From Rhinopithecimicrobium faecis (GTDB lineage Bacteria; Bacteroidota; Bacteroidia; Sphingobacteriales; Sphingobacteriaceae), in NCBI GenBank assembly GCA_017942165.1, contig JAGKSB010000004.1:124001-188000 (forward strand): a stretch of DNA of 64,000 bases, given 5' to 3'. Each line of letters opens with the position of its first letter. Positions within the stretch are counted from its first letter, which is position 1. Below the pieces are notes generated by a model. The model had not been told where the DNA came from. It did not search any database and saw only the letters and a program-made list of their open reading frames with translations. The position numbers and the translations under genes are program-made. Shown here piece by piece: positions 43,040 through 52,642 of this stretch.

Positions 43040-44167
43040 TTACTTTCTTTTGTCGAGGCGTATTTTTAATACAAAAGCCTCCTGCGGTTTAAATTCTGAA
43101 GGAAGCACAAATTCTAGATAGCTAAGATCGGCTGTTTCCCGCGCTGAGGGAGCTGCCTTCACCTGCACCGTCTTTCCATTGGCTAATAAATACGCTTGCG
43201 TAGGGATTTTTGCTGTAGACTTAGGAATGGCCATACGCAGAGACTGCGCTATAGGTAGGTGAAATACGGTATAGTATAGAATATCTCCCCTTCTTGTAAA
43301 ATAGCCATTCTTAGCAGGTGGAAAATCTGCGTATTGCGTACCGAAGATAGTTTCCCCGTTTACTTTCATCCAGGTGGACAACTGATTTATGAGCAACTCA
43401 TCATCCTTTCTAAGGGAGCCTTGAGCATCGGGCGCTATCCTTAAGATCGTATTCTCATTGGTAGATACCGCATTCATTAATAAATCTAGGATATCCTCCT
43501 TTGTGTTGGGCGTGGTAATAAGTTGTTCCTTTATATTTCCCTGTACGAGCATAAGCGCTGGACGTAGACTGCGTAACTCTGATTCTAGTGCCGCGGTAGC
43601 TGTAGGCTGCATCGCCCATGATTTATCCCATGATTTATCTAACCAGAGGCCTTTTATTTTTGGGAAGTTTGTTACGAGGGATCGAAAATAGTCTTTCTGC
43701 ATGTTGATAGCAGCCTCATCTATGGCCAAGGAAGCCTCATCCATGGTTACCGCAGCCTCATCCATGGTTGCCGCAGCCTCATCTATGGGCGCTACATTTA
43801 CCAAGGGATGTGTCAAGAACACGGCTACACCGGCAGCAGAATATGCTTCTACAGCTTCTTGAAGAAGCTGAGGGCTTATTTGCTGAGTGGGTATGATCAC
43901 GTACTTTACACCGATTGATTGAGCCCGTTGGGCCCATAATTTAGCATTAAAATCTTGAGGCTTTTGGGGCCAATCGATTAATTGCCCTAAGCGATATGCA
44001 TAATAGTTATCTATAGCAGGATCTTGCAGCCTTTGCACAGGCGGGTTTACTGTAATCTCTATAGCATCATTTGTTCCCGTAAGATGCTGCTGTGCAAAGC
44101 TGCTTGTACTAGTAAGCGAAGCCAGCAGTAAGCTTAAAAACAGGGTATATTCAGAGGTATTATTCAT
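43040..44167 (-). CDS. Degenerate GH29 (alpha-L-fucosidase)-like secreted protein
   Basis: A 375-aa protein with a signal peptide (about 1-25, ending SFA). The C-terminal part follows GH29: IKGLWLDKSW with the Asp at the nucleophile position (D177) and ILDLLMNAVSTNENTILRIA, then LSTWMKVNGETIFGTQYADF, equal to the family's LLLNVGPxxDG and WLKVNGEAIYGT. The N-terminal HWG motif region is eroded (YRLGQLIDWPQKP), and a 28-residue 7-aa repeat (about 128-155) sits inside the barrel. At 375 aa it is shorter than usual GH29. Likely inactive or with altered specificity; could also be a pseudoenzyme that binds glycans. Confidence 0.65.
   Translation of the reverse strand: MNNTSEYTLFLSLLLASLTSTSSFAQQHLTGTNDAIEITVNPPVQRLQDPAIDNYYAYRLGQLIDWPQKPQDFNAKLWAQRAQSIGVKYVIIPTQQISPQLLQEAVEAYSAAGVAVFLTHPLVNVAPIDEAAATMDEAAVTMDEASLAIDEAAINMQKDYFRSLVTNFPKIKGLWLDKSWDKSWAMQPTATAALESELRSLRPALMLVQGNIKEQLITTPNTKEDILDLLMNAVSTNENTILRIAPDAQGSLRKDDELLINQLSTWMKVNGETIFGTQYADFPPAKNGYFTRRGDILYYTVFHLPIAQSLRMAIPKSTAKIPTQAYLLANGKTVQVKAAPSARETADLSYLEFVLPSEFKPQEAFVLKIRLDKRK
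43710..43793. repeat. In-frame 21-bp minisatellite, four copies
   Basis: Four head-to-tail 21-bp units (43710-43730, 43731-43751, 43752-43772, 43773-43793) with core GCAGCCTCATCYATGG. They encode the 7-residue repeat (x)(I/M)DEA(A/S)x on the minus strand within the GH29-like gene. The copy number should change without shifting the frame. Confidence 0.92.
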
Positions 44168-44262
44168 GTTGGATCCGTCAATAATATGCTATACTAAAAA
44201 TGTTAGTAAAGCATTTTCTAAGAATGGGTAAAATCAAATTTAATAGAATTCCGCAAAAAAGC

Positions 44263-44296
44263 AAAAAAAAAAGCCCTTCATTTCTGAAGGGCTTTT
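44263..44296 (-). terminator. Terminator of the Oar-like receptor gene
   Basis: A 12-bp perfect stem AAAAGCCCTTCA/TGAAGGGCTTTT (44269-44280 with 44285-44296) with a 4-nt loop is followed on the minus strand by a T run. Confidence 0.9.
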
Positions 44297-44312
44297 CTTT
44301 AATAAATTACGA

Positions 44313-47300
44313 TTAGTTAAAGATATAACGAAGACCTACTTGTGCAGACCATCTAGAAGATAAGTCTTGGTAGTAGTAAGGCTTACCATCATTTAAATCA
44401 TTTAATCTATATTGAGGAGTATTTGTTCCTGCTTTGTAAGAGTCAAAAGTAACTGCTTTGAAACTATTGTCCCAGAAAGATCCAGAACCTGAGTATGTTT
44501 TACCCCAGTTAGAGCTCAATAAGTTACCTACATTCATTATATCAATTGATAACTGAAGTTTATTTTTCGATTTACCAATATTTGTAAAGATGTCTTGTAA
44601 TAATCTTACGTCAAATTTATGAGACCATGGCGTACGTGCACCATTACGTTCAGCATATTTACCACGGTTTTTACTTAAATATTTATCAGATTCGATAAAG
44701 TCATTAAGTGCATTCCACTGATCTTCTGGAGATTTAGAGCCATTCTGTACGAAAGCCATTTCAGAAGCGTTAGTAGGAATATACATTAAAGCCATAGCAT
44801 TCGAAGATGACTGAGCGTGACCTGCTAATGTACCATTCACTAAGTAAGAGTAACGTGCACCCGCTTGACCATCATATACTAAAGCAATGGTAGTTGCTAA
44901 GTTGCCCAAGTAAGATTTCGAGTATGATAATGTAGAGATTACACGAGAGCCTGTTGAGAATGGAGAGTGACCTACTTGCGCAGAGTTTGATCCATTTACA
45001 GAAGCTACACGGTAGAAGTTGGAGTTATTTTGAGAAGACGTTCCTGAAAATAAATCTTTAGATTCTGTGTAAGTATACGCTGCAGTAATGTTTAAACCGA
45101 AATCGAAAGCTTTCGCTAAGGAAGCGGTAGCAGACCAAGAATGACCTTTATTAACGTTATCGATGTAAACTACTTCAGAATAATTATCTAAGATACGACG
45201 GTCTTTATTTACTGTAGAGTATGTAAGACGGTCGTCAGCACCTTGTAATTGACCATTAGGTTTTTCTAAGTTGATATCTTTGAATCTGAATGCAGATAAA
45301 TTCTTCGCATACATAAATTCAAAAGTACCCTTAACACCGAATGGTAATTCCTGATCAACACCTAAGGAAACACGTGCAATTTGTGGTAACTTTAAGTCTC
45401 TATCTAATACAGTGATGTTACCAGAAGGAGTTGTAGCACCAGCGAACTTAGGTTGGTTATTAGCATCAGAGATAAAATCTACGACAGGAACATTGTCTTT
45501 TCCTGAGCTTAAGTTATTACCCCCTAACATAGCACCTGATTGAGTGAATGCACCCGAAGCCCATACGAATGGGAATCTTGAAGTAAACACACCGATACCC
45601 CCACGTACAATTGTTGAACGATCAGACTGCACATCCCAGTTAAAACCTACACGAGGAGAGAACATTAATGCCGGTTTTGGCATCGAGTTCGTCTTAACGC
45701 CGTATTGTTTAGCTAAGATAGAGTTGTTGAAATCATCATTTTGCATTGGTTTATCAAAGTATACAGGTACATCTACACGGATACCCCCTGTTAACTTGAA
45801 GTTTGTAGCGATTTGGTAGTCATCTTGGATGTAGATACCAAATTGAGCAGCACCAAATTCCGCTCCCTGACGTGGATCAGAAGTGTTTGAGTACGAATAT
45901 TGTGAAGATAATGCTTTACCTCTTTCAAAGTTCTCTACAGCCGTGTAAGGAACACCTGTTACAGGGTTAATGTCCGCTGCTGGAGAGTTTTGGAATGTAT
46001 AACTACCATTTGCATTTGCAATATAGCCATTGTACATTTTGTAGAACTCATTATGTGTACCAAATGTTACAGTATGTAAACCTTTGTACCAAGTTAAGTT
46101 ATTGGTAATGGTGTATACTTTTTGGTTTAACTCATTCACTGCCGCAAAACCGTCAGTACCTAAGTTATAGGAAGCAGCACCTGTGTTGATATAAACACGT
46201 GGGAATAAACCACCATTGTAAGAACGGTTATCAGAAACACCTGTGTAACCAACTACTAAGTTATTCGACCATGAGTTATTGAAACGAGAGTTTAATTCAA
46301 TCGTTGCAGTATTTGTCTTCATCTCTTTATTAACACCACCATTAGCGTAAGTTAATGCAGAGTAAGAACGGTTATTAGACACATCTTTACCTTGAACTAG
46401 GGAATAACGCGCAGATAATTTATGCTTGCTATTAATGTTCCAGTCTAAACGAGTGAAAATTTTATCAGATTGATTGGCATCCGCTAAATCAGTATATGAA
46501 CCCACATCGTAGCCATATTTGTTTTTAGCGATTTCCGCGATTCTATTTAAGTCAGCGATAGACAATTGAGATTGACCTACACCTGGCTCATAGTTTTTCG
46601 GTGTGTTAGATTCATTACGCTCGTAGTTTAAGAACAAGAATAATTTATCTTTCACTAAAGGACCACCTACACGTACACCGTAAGTTTTCTCAGAGAAGTT
46701 AGCTAATTTCGTAGCTTTCTCGCCATCTTTAACTAAATACTTAGGCGTTTTACCTGTTAAGTCTTGGTTACGTGTGAAGTAGTAAGCAGAACCTTGCACC
46801 TCATTGGTACCTGATTTCGTTACAGCAGAGATACCTCCACCAGCAAAACCTGAAGCACGTACATCAAAAGGAGCAATTTGAACAGTCATTTGTTCGATCG
46901 CATCTAAAGAGATAGGAGAAGTTCCTGTACTACCACCATTTGTACCCGAAGAGTTTAAACCGAAAACGTCATTGGAAACAGCGCCATCGATTGTCAATTG
47001 GTTGAAACGGTTGTTCATACCACCAATAGAAAGAGAGCTACCTTTAACATCTGCTTGTGGCGTCAAACGTGTGAAGTCATTAAGACCACGCGATACAGTT
47101 GGTAAGGATTCTAATTGTTTTCTAGAGATAGATGTCTCAGCACCTGTTTTCAAGTTTTTTGAAGACTTAACTGCGGTAATAGATACCTCTTGTAATTCCG
47201 TAGAACCTTGGTCAAGTTTAGCGTTTAATACAAAAGGTTGTCCTAATTGTAAGTAAACATCATTGTACATTTGTGGAGCGTATCCAATGTAGGTAATCTC

Positions 47301-47534
47301 TACCTTGTAAGGACCTCCGACACGCATACCTGGTAAACTAAAGCGCCCATTTGCATTTGTTGAACCCGAGTAAACGGAACCAGAAGGTAAGTGGGTTGCT
47401 TTAATTGTTGCTCCAGAGAAAGTTTGGCCTGTAGTGGCTGCGACCGCACCATTCATACTACTCGTAGTTACCTGAGCTTGGATCTCACCGTAACTTGCAA
47501 GCACTAAAGCAAAAAAAAGTATAGACTTTTTCAT
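44313..47534 (-). CDS. Large Oar-like TonB-dependent receptor
   Basis: A 1073-aa outer-membrane protein. It has a signal peptide (about 1-20, ending IQAQ), a carboxypeptidase-regulatory-like domain (GQTFSGATIKATHLPSGSVY, GPYKVEITYIGYAPQMYNDV; residues ~28-115) and a plug region (SRGLNDFTRLTPQADVKGSS, SLDAIEQMTVQIAPFDVRAS, GAGGGISAVTKSGTNEVQGS-type segment at ~230). A large barrel follows, ending QVGLRYIFN. This is the Oar/OmpA-like receptor class found with proteases or adhesion in Bacteroidota and myxobacteria; the cargo is unknown. The codon use is smooth and T/A-ending, as in highly expressed genes. Confidence 0.93.
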   Translation of the reverse strand: MKKSILFFALVLASYGEIQAQVTTSSMNGAVAATTGQTFSGATIKATHLPSGSVYSGSTNANGRFSLPGMRVGGPYKVEITYIGYAPQMYNDVYLQLGQPFVLNAKLDQGSTELQEVSITAVKSSKNLKTGAETSISRKQLESLPTVSRGLNDFTRLTPQADVKGSSLSIGGMNNRFNQLTIDGAVSNDVFGLNSSGTNGGSTGTSPISLDAIEQMTVQIAPFDVRASGFAGGGISAVTKSGTNEVQGSAYYFTRNQDLTGKTPKYLVKDGEKATKLANFSEKTYGVRVGGPLVKDKLFLFLNYERNESNTPKNYEPGVGQSQLSIADLNRIAEIAKNKYGYDVGSYTDLADANQSDKIFTRLDWNINSKHKLSARYSLVQGKDVSNNRSYSALTYANGGVNKEMKTNTATIELNSRFNNSWSNNLVVGYTGVSDNRSYNGGLFPRVYINTGAASYNLGTDGFAAVNELNQKVYTITNNLTWYKGLHTVTFGTHNEFYKMYNGYIANANGSYTFQNSPAADINPVTGVPYTAVENFERGKALSSQYSYSNTSDPRQGAEFGAAQFGIYIQDDYQIATNFKLTGGIRVDVPVYFDKPMQNDDFNNSILAKQYGVKTNSMPKPALMFSPRVGFNWDVQSDRSTIVRGGIGVFTSRFPFVWASGAFTQSGAMLGGNNLSSGKDNVPVVDFISDANNQPKFAGATTPSGNITVLDRDLKLPQIARVSLGVDQELPFGVKGTFEFMYAKNLSAFRFKDINLEKPNGQLQGADDRLTYSTVNKDRRILDNYSEVVYIDNVNKGHSWSATASLAKAFDFGLNITAAYTYTESKDLFSGTSSQNNSNFYRVASVNGSNSAQVGHSPFSTGSRVISTLSYSKSYLGNLATTIALVYDGQAGARYSYLVNGTLAGHAQSSSNAMALMYIPTNASEMAFVQNGSKSPEDQWNALNDFIESDKYLSKNRGKYAERNGARTPWSHKFDVRLLQDIFTNIGKSKNKLQLSIDIMNVGNLLSSNWGKTYSGSGSFWDNSFKAVTFDSYKAGTNTPQYRLNDLNDGKPYYYQDLSSRWSAQVGLRYIFN

Positions 47535-47560
47535 GTGTTTTGATGTGTTTGATTGTGTTT
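47534..47560. repeat. Exact 10-bp-periodic repeats in the leader of the Oar-like gene
   Basis: TGTGTTT occurs at 47534-47540, 47544-47550 and 47554-47560 (AAACACA in the mRNA), exactly 10 bp apart, directly before the start codon. There is no Shine-Dalgarno sequence. Confidence 0.85.
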
Positions 47561-47568
47561 GTTGCCCA

Positions 47569-47576
47569 CAAAAATA
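47569..47576 (-). promoter_or_regulatory. -7 element of the Oar-like gene
   Basis: The minus strand reads TATTTTTG, 34 bp before the ATG. Confidence 0.55.
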
Positions 47577-48090
47577 AGAAGAGGAAATGACATAACCGCA
47601 TACTTTATAGGGTAGGCCATCAGATCACATTAAGTGAGCACCGTCAGATTTATTGAAATACATTAAATTATTTAACACAATCTTAACATATTAACAAATT
47701 ATGATTTAATAAATTTAATTTTCGCAATTTGTTTAACAAAAATTTAACAATATAATAATATAAAGTTATTGTAAAATTTAAGCTCGAAACTCCTTATTTA
47801 GAATAATTTTAAAGTAGAAATACATCTTGTCTAAGGAGGAAAATAGTTTAAGGCAGAGACTATTTATCAATAAGTTAATTCAAGCGTCAACCAAGGAAAT
47901 CCCCTTTTTATACGGATTATGCTGTAAATTTTAAGCTACAGATAGGTGGAAATTGGGATCATCGAACTACAAAAATAGAATTAATTCGAAAGAACCCAAG
48001 GGCTATTTTTTTTGAAAATATTATAATTGTGGAAACCCTGAGTGGCGTTTCACCTCCTATTTAATAGCACACTAACAGCTATGACTACTG
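47577..48090. other. About 510-bp gene-free region between mgtC-like and Oar-like genes
   Basis: AT-rich, with runs such as TTTAACAAAAATTTAACAAT, and no convincing coding frame on either strand. One weak hairpin, AAATAGT/ACTATTT, lies near 47845-47870. It probably holds upstream control sequences of the Oar-like gene; nothing else recognised. Confidence 0.6.
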
Positions 48091-48744
48091 TTAACTATAG
48101 GAAAATGATTTTATCGCAGCAATGGAGAGCATTTTCTCATTCAAAGTATGCAGCGATTTTAACGAACCTGACAAATCATATACTGCAGAAGCTGCGCCAC
48201 AGTCCTTCTCTATTAACTTACGCTTATAGCTGATGCGACATTCCTTAGCAAGCTTTTCAAAGGCATACAACTGCTCCATAGAAGCCTCTTCAAAATTGAT
48301 ATAGATGGTCTTATTAATATTGAATATCGTCAAGACGATTTCTATCTTATGGAAGACGGCTAATATTAACACCATACATGCTGTCAGGAAGCCTGCAATC
48401 TGCAACTCCCCCATACCCGCCATCATGCCGACAGCCGCTGTAGCCCATATGACCGCAGCCGTGGTAAGCCCCATCACAGAAAGCTTACCTTTGAAGATTA
48501 CACCTGCACCGAGAAAACCTATGCCAGTGACAATATTTGCCGCGATACGATCATCACTTTCTCCAGGAAGCATAACCGAGATAACGGTGAATACTGCGGA
48601 GCCAAAGCATATTAATACAACCGTACGGAAACCTGCAGCCTTATTCCGATACTCGCGCTCCAATCCAATAGCACTTCCACATAAAATCGCTACTACGATA
48701 CGAATGATATAAGGATTCGAAAAAAAAGCAAGTATATTTTCCAT
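48091..48744 (-). CDS. MgtC/SapB-family membrane protein
   Basis: A 217-aa protein with about five transmembrane helices in residues 1-135 and the MgtC signatures CGSAIGLEREYRNKAAGFRT, NIVTGIGFLGAGVIFKG and LTTAAVIWATAAVGMMAGMG. A cytosolic ACT-like tail of about 85 residues follows. Family members are linked to magnesium limitation and stress. It follows mutS2 by 40 bp on the same strand. Confidence 0.92.
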   Translation of the reverse strand: MENILAFFSNPYIIRIVVAILCGSAIGLEREYRNKAAGFRTVVLICFGSAVFTVISVMLPGESDDRIAANIVTGIGFLGAGVIFKGKLSVMGLTTAAVIWATAAVGMMAGMGELQIAGFLTACMVLILAVFHKIEIVLTIFNINKTIYINFEEASMEQLYAFEKLAKECRISYKRKLIEKDCGAASAVYDLSGSLKSLHTLNEKMLSIAAIKSFSYS

Positions 48745-48784
48745 TGCCGTACGGTATTATATTTTTTAATAAAATTGTTAAACG

Positions 48785-51163
48785 CTATAAATAAGCATAG
48801 GTAATGCCATCACCTCCACGATCTGGATGCTCATCTTCATACCTACTAACTTGGCTGTACTTACGCAAGTAGTCACGTATAAATTTACGCAAAATACCAT
48901 CCCCTTTTCCATGAATAATCTTTAAAGAAGGGTACCCAATCATCACTGCACGGTCTAATACCTGCTCCAACTTCTGAATGGCATCTTCCGTACGCATCCC
49001 TCGGACATCAAGCTCAGGGTTAAAACTGGAAACAGAGTCAGCAGAAAAGGCACCTGTAGATTTTTTGGCGGCTTTCTTGGCATCCTTAGAGCGTAGTTTT
49101 GTCACATTAGCGCGCTTTTGAACGGTACGTAGATCCCCCATTGCGAGAATAACATTATTTTTCGCTAGCTCCAGCACTTGTGCTTCGGTATTGGAGTCAT
49201 TGATGCGCACCCAATCACCGACTTCAAGAACGGAATTATCCACTGCTGCATCCTGAACAACCTGTGGTTTTGCTACAACCTTTTGCTTGGTCAACTGCTG
49301 CGTAACGGATTCAAACTGCTGACGAATATCTTTCGTCTTTTCCTTGTCCGCCTGCACGGTTTTTATATCGGCAATGGTATTTTCAATCAGTTTGTTGGCG
49401 GTCTTAAGGATATGTTTTGCCTCCTCCTTAGCCTCCTTCAAAATGACCCTTTTATTTTCCTCTAAGTACTGCTGCAAATCTTGTACCTCAGCATTCAAAC
49501 GCTCGAGCTCCTTCTCACGCTTATTAATCGCCACCTTGGTATCATAGACATCTTTCTTATCACGCTCTAGGTCCACGAGTAAGGTGTCAACCTTCTTTTG
49601 CTGCGTGCCTATCTTCTGTTTAGCGAGATGAATAATCTCCTTCTTAAGGCCAATTTTCTGAGCGATCTCAAAAGCATAGGAACTCCCAGGCTTCCCAATT
49701 TGAAGAATATATAGCGGCTTCATAGCCACATTATCAAAGAGCATGGATGCATTCTCCAACCCTTCGGTGTTGCTTGCAAAACCTTTTAAATTGGAATAGT
49801 GGGTCGTGACTACTCCCCGAATCTGCTGCTTATTCAAGACCTCAAGTACAGCTTCCGCAATGGGCCCTCCAAATAAAGGGTCTGTACCTGTCCCAAATTC
49901 ATCGATCAGAATTAGGGTCTTTCCATTCGCAAACTCCGTAAAATGCTTCATCTTGGAAAGGTGCGCAGAGTACGTACTTAAGTCTGATTCGATGGATTGA
50001 TCATCCCCAATATCTGCAAAAATCTGCTTAAAGACCCCTATTTTTGAAGTCGCTTCTGCAGGAATAAGTATGCCCGACTGCAGCATGATCTGTAGTAAAC
50101 CTACGGTCTTCATGCAGACGGACTTCCCACCCGCATTGGGGCCAGAAACAACGATTACACGCTGAACATCATCTATTTTTATATTTAACGGCACAATGGT
50201 AGGGCCATCTTTCTTGCTATTTAAATACAACAAAGGATGTCTAGCATTAATTAAGTTAATCTCAGCATCTTTCGAAAGCTCAGGCATTTCCGCTTCAATA
50301 TCTATTGCGAAAAGTGCTTTAGCACGTACAAAATCTAACTTAGAAAGTAGACCGTGGTAAGAGAATAATAACGGGATATGTGGTCTTAACTCATCCGTTA
50401 AGGAAATTAAAATACGGATGACCTCCCGACGACGTTCGAATTCTAAATCACGGATTTTATTATTTAAGTGGAAGACTTCTTCCGGCTCAATATAGGCCGT
50501 CTGCCCCGTTGCCGACTCATCATGAATTAAGCCTTTAAGCTTTCTTTTATTCTCCGCTAAAATAGGAATACAAAGCCTGCCATCACGAATAGTCAGACTA
50601 CCATCTGCAGTCCACCCATTCCCTTGGGCAGTCTTATAAATGGAATCTATACGTTTTCGTGCTTCCTGCTCGGCTTTTAAGATCTCTTGCGTTAGCGCTA
50701 GTAGCAAGCGGGAGGCATTCCCTTTCATTTTACCTTTATCGTCGATAATTTGTTCTATCGATCTTACAATAGATTTCTCAATAGGTAGATGTTCAAAAAG
50801 TAAAGTTAAGTTTGGATACTGCCCTTCACGTTCATTGAAATAGCGTATAATGGCAAAGACCGTTCTTAAAGACAGGAGCACACGATGAAACTCTTCCTCA
50901 AGCAGAAAAGCCCCTTCCACACGAGCCTTTTCAGCCAGTGGCTTAATGGGGTACATATGATCTACAGGCAGGGCTGCATCGAACTGTATAATGGATTTAA
51001 ACTCACTTGTCTGACGTAGGAAGCGGTCTATTTGATCAAAGCGCGCCTGAGGCTGCACCTTCTCCACCATCTCCTTACCAGGCTCACTTAAACATTTGGC
51101 TTTTATAAATTCTTTAATCTCGGAAAATCCGAGCTTATCACTAGCATTAATGGGATATATCAT
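48785..51163 (-). CDS. mutS2: Endonuclease MutS2 with Smr domain
   Basis: A 792-aa MutS paralogue. It has the core/clamp domains, the ATPase with Walker A VVSGPNAGGKSVCMKTVGLL, Walker B TLILIDEFGTGTDPLFGG, the VTTHYSNLKGFA switch, a long coiled coil (residues ~520-630, KREKELERLNAEVQDLQQYL) and the C-terminal Smr nuclease domain (LDVRGMRTEDAIQKLEQVLD, IIHGKGDGILRKFIRDYL). It has no mismatch-recognition domain. Family roles are suppression of recombination and/or splitting of collided ribosomes. Upstream DUF4296 gene 51 bp away. Confidence 0.96.
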   Translation of the reverse strand: MIYPINASDKLGFSEIKEFIKAKCLSEPGKEMVEKVQPQARFDQIDRFLRQTSEFKSIIQFDAALPVDHMYPIKPLAEKARVEGAFLLEEEFHRVLLSLRTVFAIIRYFNEREGQYPNLTLLFEHLPIEKSIVRSIEQIIDDKGKMKGNASRLLLALTQEILKAEQEARKRIDSIYKTAQGNGWTADGSLTIRDGRLCIPILAENKRKLKGLIHDESATGQTAYIEPEEVFHLNNKIRDLEFERRREVIRILISLTDELRPHIPLLFSYHGLLSKLDFVRAKALFAIDIEAEMPELSKDAEINLINARHPLLYLNSKKDGPTIVPLNIKIDDVQRVIVVSGPNAGGKSVCMKTVGLLQIMLQSGILIPAEATSKIGVFKQIFADIGDDQSIESDLSTYSAHLSKMKHFTEFANGKTLILIDEFGTGTDPLFGGPIAEAVLEVLNKQQIRGVVTTHYSNLKGFASNTEGLENASMLFDNVAMKPLYILQIGKPGSSYAFEIAQKIGLKKEIIHLAKQKIGTQQKKVDTLLVDLERDKKDVYDTKVAINKREKELERLNAEVQDLQQYLEENKRVILKEAKEEAKHILKTANKLIENTIADIKTVQADKEKTKDIRQQFESVTQQLTKQKVVAKPQVVQDAAVDNSVLEVGDWVRINDSNTEAQVLELAKNNVILAMGDLRTVQKRANVTKLRSKDAKKAAKKSTGAFSADSVSSFNPELDVRGMRTEDAIQKLEQVLDRAVMIGYPSLKIIHGKGDGILRKFIRDYLRKYSQVSRYEDEHPDRGGDGITYAYL

Positions 51164-51214
51164 TGTAAACTTTTGCTGTCTTTCTTTAAACTTTTGCTGT
51201 TTTTCTGCACGTAA

Positions 51215-51871
51215 TTAGTTGACCGCCTCCTCTTGGGGCGCTCTTTGGGCATCTTGCTGAAGCATCTTCTTAGGGTTAGCAGGAGTCCGCTGCGGAGTTA
51301 CCACGGCAGGATTCAAAGATGGACGCTGCGTAAACACCCCAATTGTAGCCTCAGAAAAGCCTACAGCATAGAGGTAATCTCTATAAGCAACATCGAATTT
51401 GTAAGCGCTACTATCCTTCGCAGCAGTTATTAGGAGCTGCTTCATCTTCTCGGACATCATACTCCGGCGCTCGACATGACGCATACTATCGAGTTGTACC
51501 TGCTGCACCAGACGGATAGAATCCAAGCGTAAGCTGTCGGAGACAGTAATATCTTTATTTAAGTCAAATAGCTTCTTCTCTACCTGCAGATACATTTTTT
51601 GATAAACCTTAGTATCCTTAGAATACGCCAATAAGCTTTTCTTAAAACTTGTAGAGTCGGTATGATACTTTTTATAGATCTCCTCATAGTAGTTGGCCAC
51701 CACCTTGCGTGCGGAATCTATGGGCAGGGTATTTAAATAACCATCAACTAAATGAACATCCGTCAATATATCGGGCATATCATCCACAGGGATCAATCCA
51801 TTATTGGCAGATTTCTGACAACTAAGAGATAAAAAAATCAGAGTAAGTATACTTAATATTAATCGATGCAT
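51215..51871 (-). CDS. DUF4296 lipoprotein
   Basis: A 218-aa protein with a lipoprotein signal (lipobox LSLSC, Cys at about residue 18). It is followed by LIPVDDMPDILTDVHLVDGY and YYEEIYKKYHTDSTSFKKSL, the DUF4296 signature, then a coiled helical segment rich in Arg/Gln and a Pro-rich tail. Function unknown; in Bacteroidota it is a common single-copy envelope lipoprotein. Probably first gene of a unit with mutS2. Confidence 0.85.
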   Translation of the reverse strand: MHRLILSILTLIFLSLSCQKSANNGLIPVDDMPDILTDVHLVDGYLNTLPIDSARKVVANYYEEIYKKYHTDSTSFKKSLLAYSKDTKVYQKMYLQVEKKLFDLNKDITVSDSLRLDSIRLVQQVQLDSMRHVERRSMMSEKMKQLLITAAKDSSAYKFDVAYRDYLYAVGFSEATIGVFTQRPSLNPAVVTPQRTPANPKKMLQQDAQRAPQEEAVN

Positions 51872-51875
51872 TTTG

Positions 51876-51893
51876 TAGTTTTGTACAAATTTA
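51876..51893. promoter_or_regulatory. Overlapping divergent -7 elements
   Basis: Plus strand TAGTTTTG (51876-51883) faces the yggS gene and minus strand TAAATTTG (51886-51893) faces the DUF4296 gene. The two sit within 18 bp around the palindrome TTTGTACAAA, so both promoters cannot be occupied together. Confidence 0.5.
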
Positions 51894-51949
51894 CAAAAAG
51901 CAGTGTAAATTGAATCTTTTCTAGGTTTAATTATATAGTTTTATAGCAT

Positions 51950-52642
51950 ATGAGCATCGAAAAAAATCTGAAAGCAATAAAAAATGAATTACAGGATAGC
52001 CCTGTGCAACTTATTGCCATTTCAAAAACAAAACCAACGGAGGATATTTTGGAGGCTTATGAGGCTGGCCAACGTGCTTTTGGAGAAAATCAAGTACAAG
52101 AACTCGTAGATAAGTACGAAATATTACCTAAAGATATAGCATGGCACCTCGTGGGCCACTTACAAACAAATAAAGTAAAATACATCGCTCCTTTTGTACA
52201 CTTAATACATGCTGTAGATAGCATTAAGCTTCTGAAGGAAATAAATAAACACGCTTTAAAGAACAACCGTACCATCGACTGCCTCCTTCAGGTTTATATC
52301 GCGGAGGAAGACACGAAGTTTGGCATGGACCACAGTGAGATTATTGAGCTCCTGCGGGATGAGGAATTTCCAAGTCTACAAAATATACGTATACGTGGTT
52401 TAATGGGGATTGCCTCCAATACAGATAGCGAAAAGGTGGTGAAAGAAGAATTTTATGAGTTAAAATCACTTTTTGATGGGTTAAAATTAAGTTTTTTCCG
52501 AAAAGATGACTATTTTGACACAGTCTCTATGGGGATGTCCTCGGACTACAAGATTGCCATTGCGGAAGGTAGCACTATGATTCGCTTAGGAAGCACAATC
52601 TTCGGAAAACGCGTGACAAAACATTTTAAAAATAATGACTAA
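51950..52642 (+). CDS. YggS/PLPBP-family pyridoxal-phosphate homeostasis protein
   Basis: A 230-aa single-domain PLP protein with LIAISKTKPTEDILEAYEAG (Schiff-base Lys), FGENQVQELVDKYEIL, WHLVGHLQTNKVKYIAPFVH and SMGMSSDYKIAIAEGSTMIR. This family has no strong catalysis; it buffers PLP in the cytosol. It overlaps the next gene by 8 bp. Confidence 0.95.
   Translation: MSIEKNLKAIKNELQDSPVQLIAISKTKPTEDILEAYEAGQRAFGENQVQELVDKYEILPKDIAWHLVGHLQTNKVKYIAPFVHLIHAVDSIKLLKEINKHALKNNRTIDCLLQVYIAEEDTKFGMDHSEIIELLRDEEFPSLQNIRIRGLMGIASNTDSEKVVKEEFYELKSLFDGLKLSFFRKDDYFDTVSMGMSSDYKIAIAEGSTMIRLGSTIFGKRVTKHFKNND

Noticed and set aside
48042..48233. Small plus-strand open frame in the mgtC region
   Set aside because: It overlaps the 3' end of mgtC in the opposite strand and shows no protein-like features.
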